This document shows positions 6,410 through 6,686 of a stretch of DNA of 6,686 nucleotides, piece by piece. The position numbers and the translations under genes are program-made. The notes beneath the pieces are model-generated. The model had not been told where the DNA came from and did not search any database. It worked only from the letters and a program-made list of their open reading frames with translations. Positions within the stretch are counted from its first letter, which is position 1. Every line of letters begins with the position of its first letter. This DNA is from an uncultured Pirellulaceae bacterium (GTDB taxonomy: Bacteria > Planctomycetota > Planctomycetia > Pirellulales > Pirellulaceae): the NCBI GenBank assembly GCA_947258905.1, contig CAMYKF010000056.1, positions 1 through 6,686 on the forward strand, written 5' to 3'.

Positions 6410-6686
6410 CTACGCGTCGCTGATTTTCAGGCAAACACCGGTTAGCGCCGGGGATCCAGCTGAAAAGCTTGCCTGATCGTAACAGATTACCAGCCGGTTC
6501 CCGGCCGGTTGGGGATCGCTGATCTCCGAGACAATTCGGCCATCGGACGACTGGAAAGACAAGGCCACGCCATTCAGTTCCAGCCTGGTCGGGCCGGGTC
6601 CTTCGATTTCCAGGTTTACACGGCCGGTCGCGCCCGCGGGCCAATTGAAAGAGCGCGTCAACTGTATGGCAGCCACATCGACCATT
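6410..6686 (-). CDS. 3' end of an unrecognised beta-rich protein (cut by window edge)
   Basis: The last ~91-92 codons end at TAG 6410-6412. A Met codon lies at 6683-6685, one base from the edge, so it cannot be told whether this is the start or an internal Met; the sequence following it (VDVAAIQLTRSFNWP) has no signal peptide and reads like the middle of a protein. Alternating hydrophobic strands (RVNLEIEG, TRLELNGVALSF, NRLVICYD) suggest a beta-sandwich, perhaps a C-terminal accessory domain. I do not recognise the family. It is followed after 209 bp by the porin gene on the same strand. Confidence 0.6.
   Translation of the reverse strand, partial: MVDVAAIQLTRSFNWPAGATGRVNLEIEGPGPTRLELNGVALSFQSSDGRIVSEISDPQPAGNRLVICYDQASFSAGSPALTGVCLKISDA

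Overview
The window looks like part of an envelope/exopolysaccharide locus from a bacterium with an outer membrane. It is moderately GC-rich and carries a polyprenyl-phosphate sugar transferase, a Wzz/GumC-type chain-length protein, an outer-membrane beta-barrel protein and a secreted C25 (gingipain-like) cysteine peptidase. The combination, the scarcity of clear Shine-Dalgarno sites and the style of the proteins suggest a planctomycete (Pirellulales-like). That placement is an inference from gene style, not from a marker gene.

Layout. Positions 1-1101 (+) hold the 3' part of a WcaJ-type initiating sugar-phosphate transferase that enters from the left edge. Positions 1102-1365 are a spacer dominated by a strong inverted repeat (1141-1196). 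Positions 1366-3003 (+) encode a secreted C25-family peptidase with a visible His/Cys dyad. It meets, tail to tail and 11 bp apart, a Wzz/GumC polysaccharide co-polymerase at 3015-4559 (-); a hairpin lies across the junction. Positions 4560-4907 hold the upstream region of the co-polymerase gene (candidate promoter with a 12-bp palindrome), a doubtful 56-codon reading frame and a GC-rich palindromic repeat. Positions 4908-6200 (-) encode a porin-like beta-barrel with signal peptide and C-terminal Phe. Positions 6201-6409 are a spacer with nothing identifiable. Positions 6410-6686 (-) hold the 3' end of an unrecognised beta-rich protein that runs off the right edge.

How they may work together. 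By family knowledge, the sugar transferase loads the first sugar phosphate onto the undecaprenyl lipid carrier, and the co-polymerase sets chain length and couples polymerisation to export. The barrel protein is in the outer membrane and may be a general or anion porin rather than part of the export machine. The peptidase probably acts outside the cytoplasm; its link to polysaccharide is only positional. No polymerase, flippase, Wza-like exporter, glycosyltransferase or exosortase is visible here. Apart from the peptidase's position and the repeats, this is a fairly ordinary stretch; I see no clear evidence of a wholly new system.
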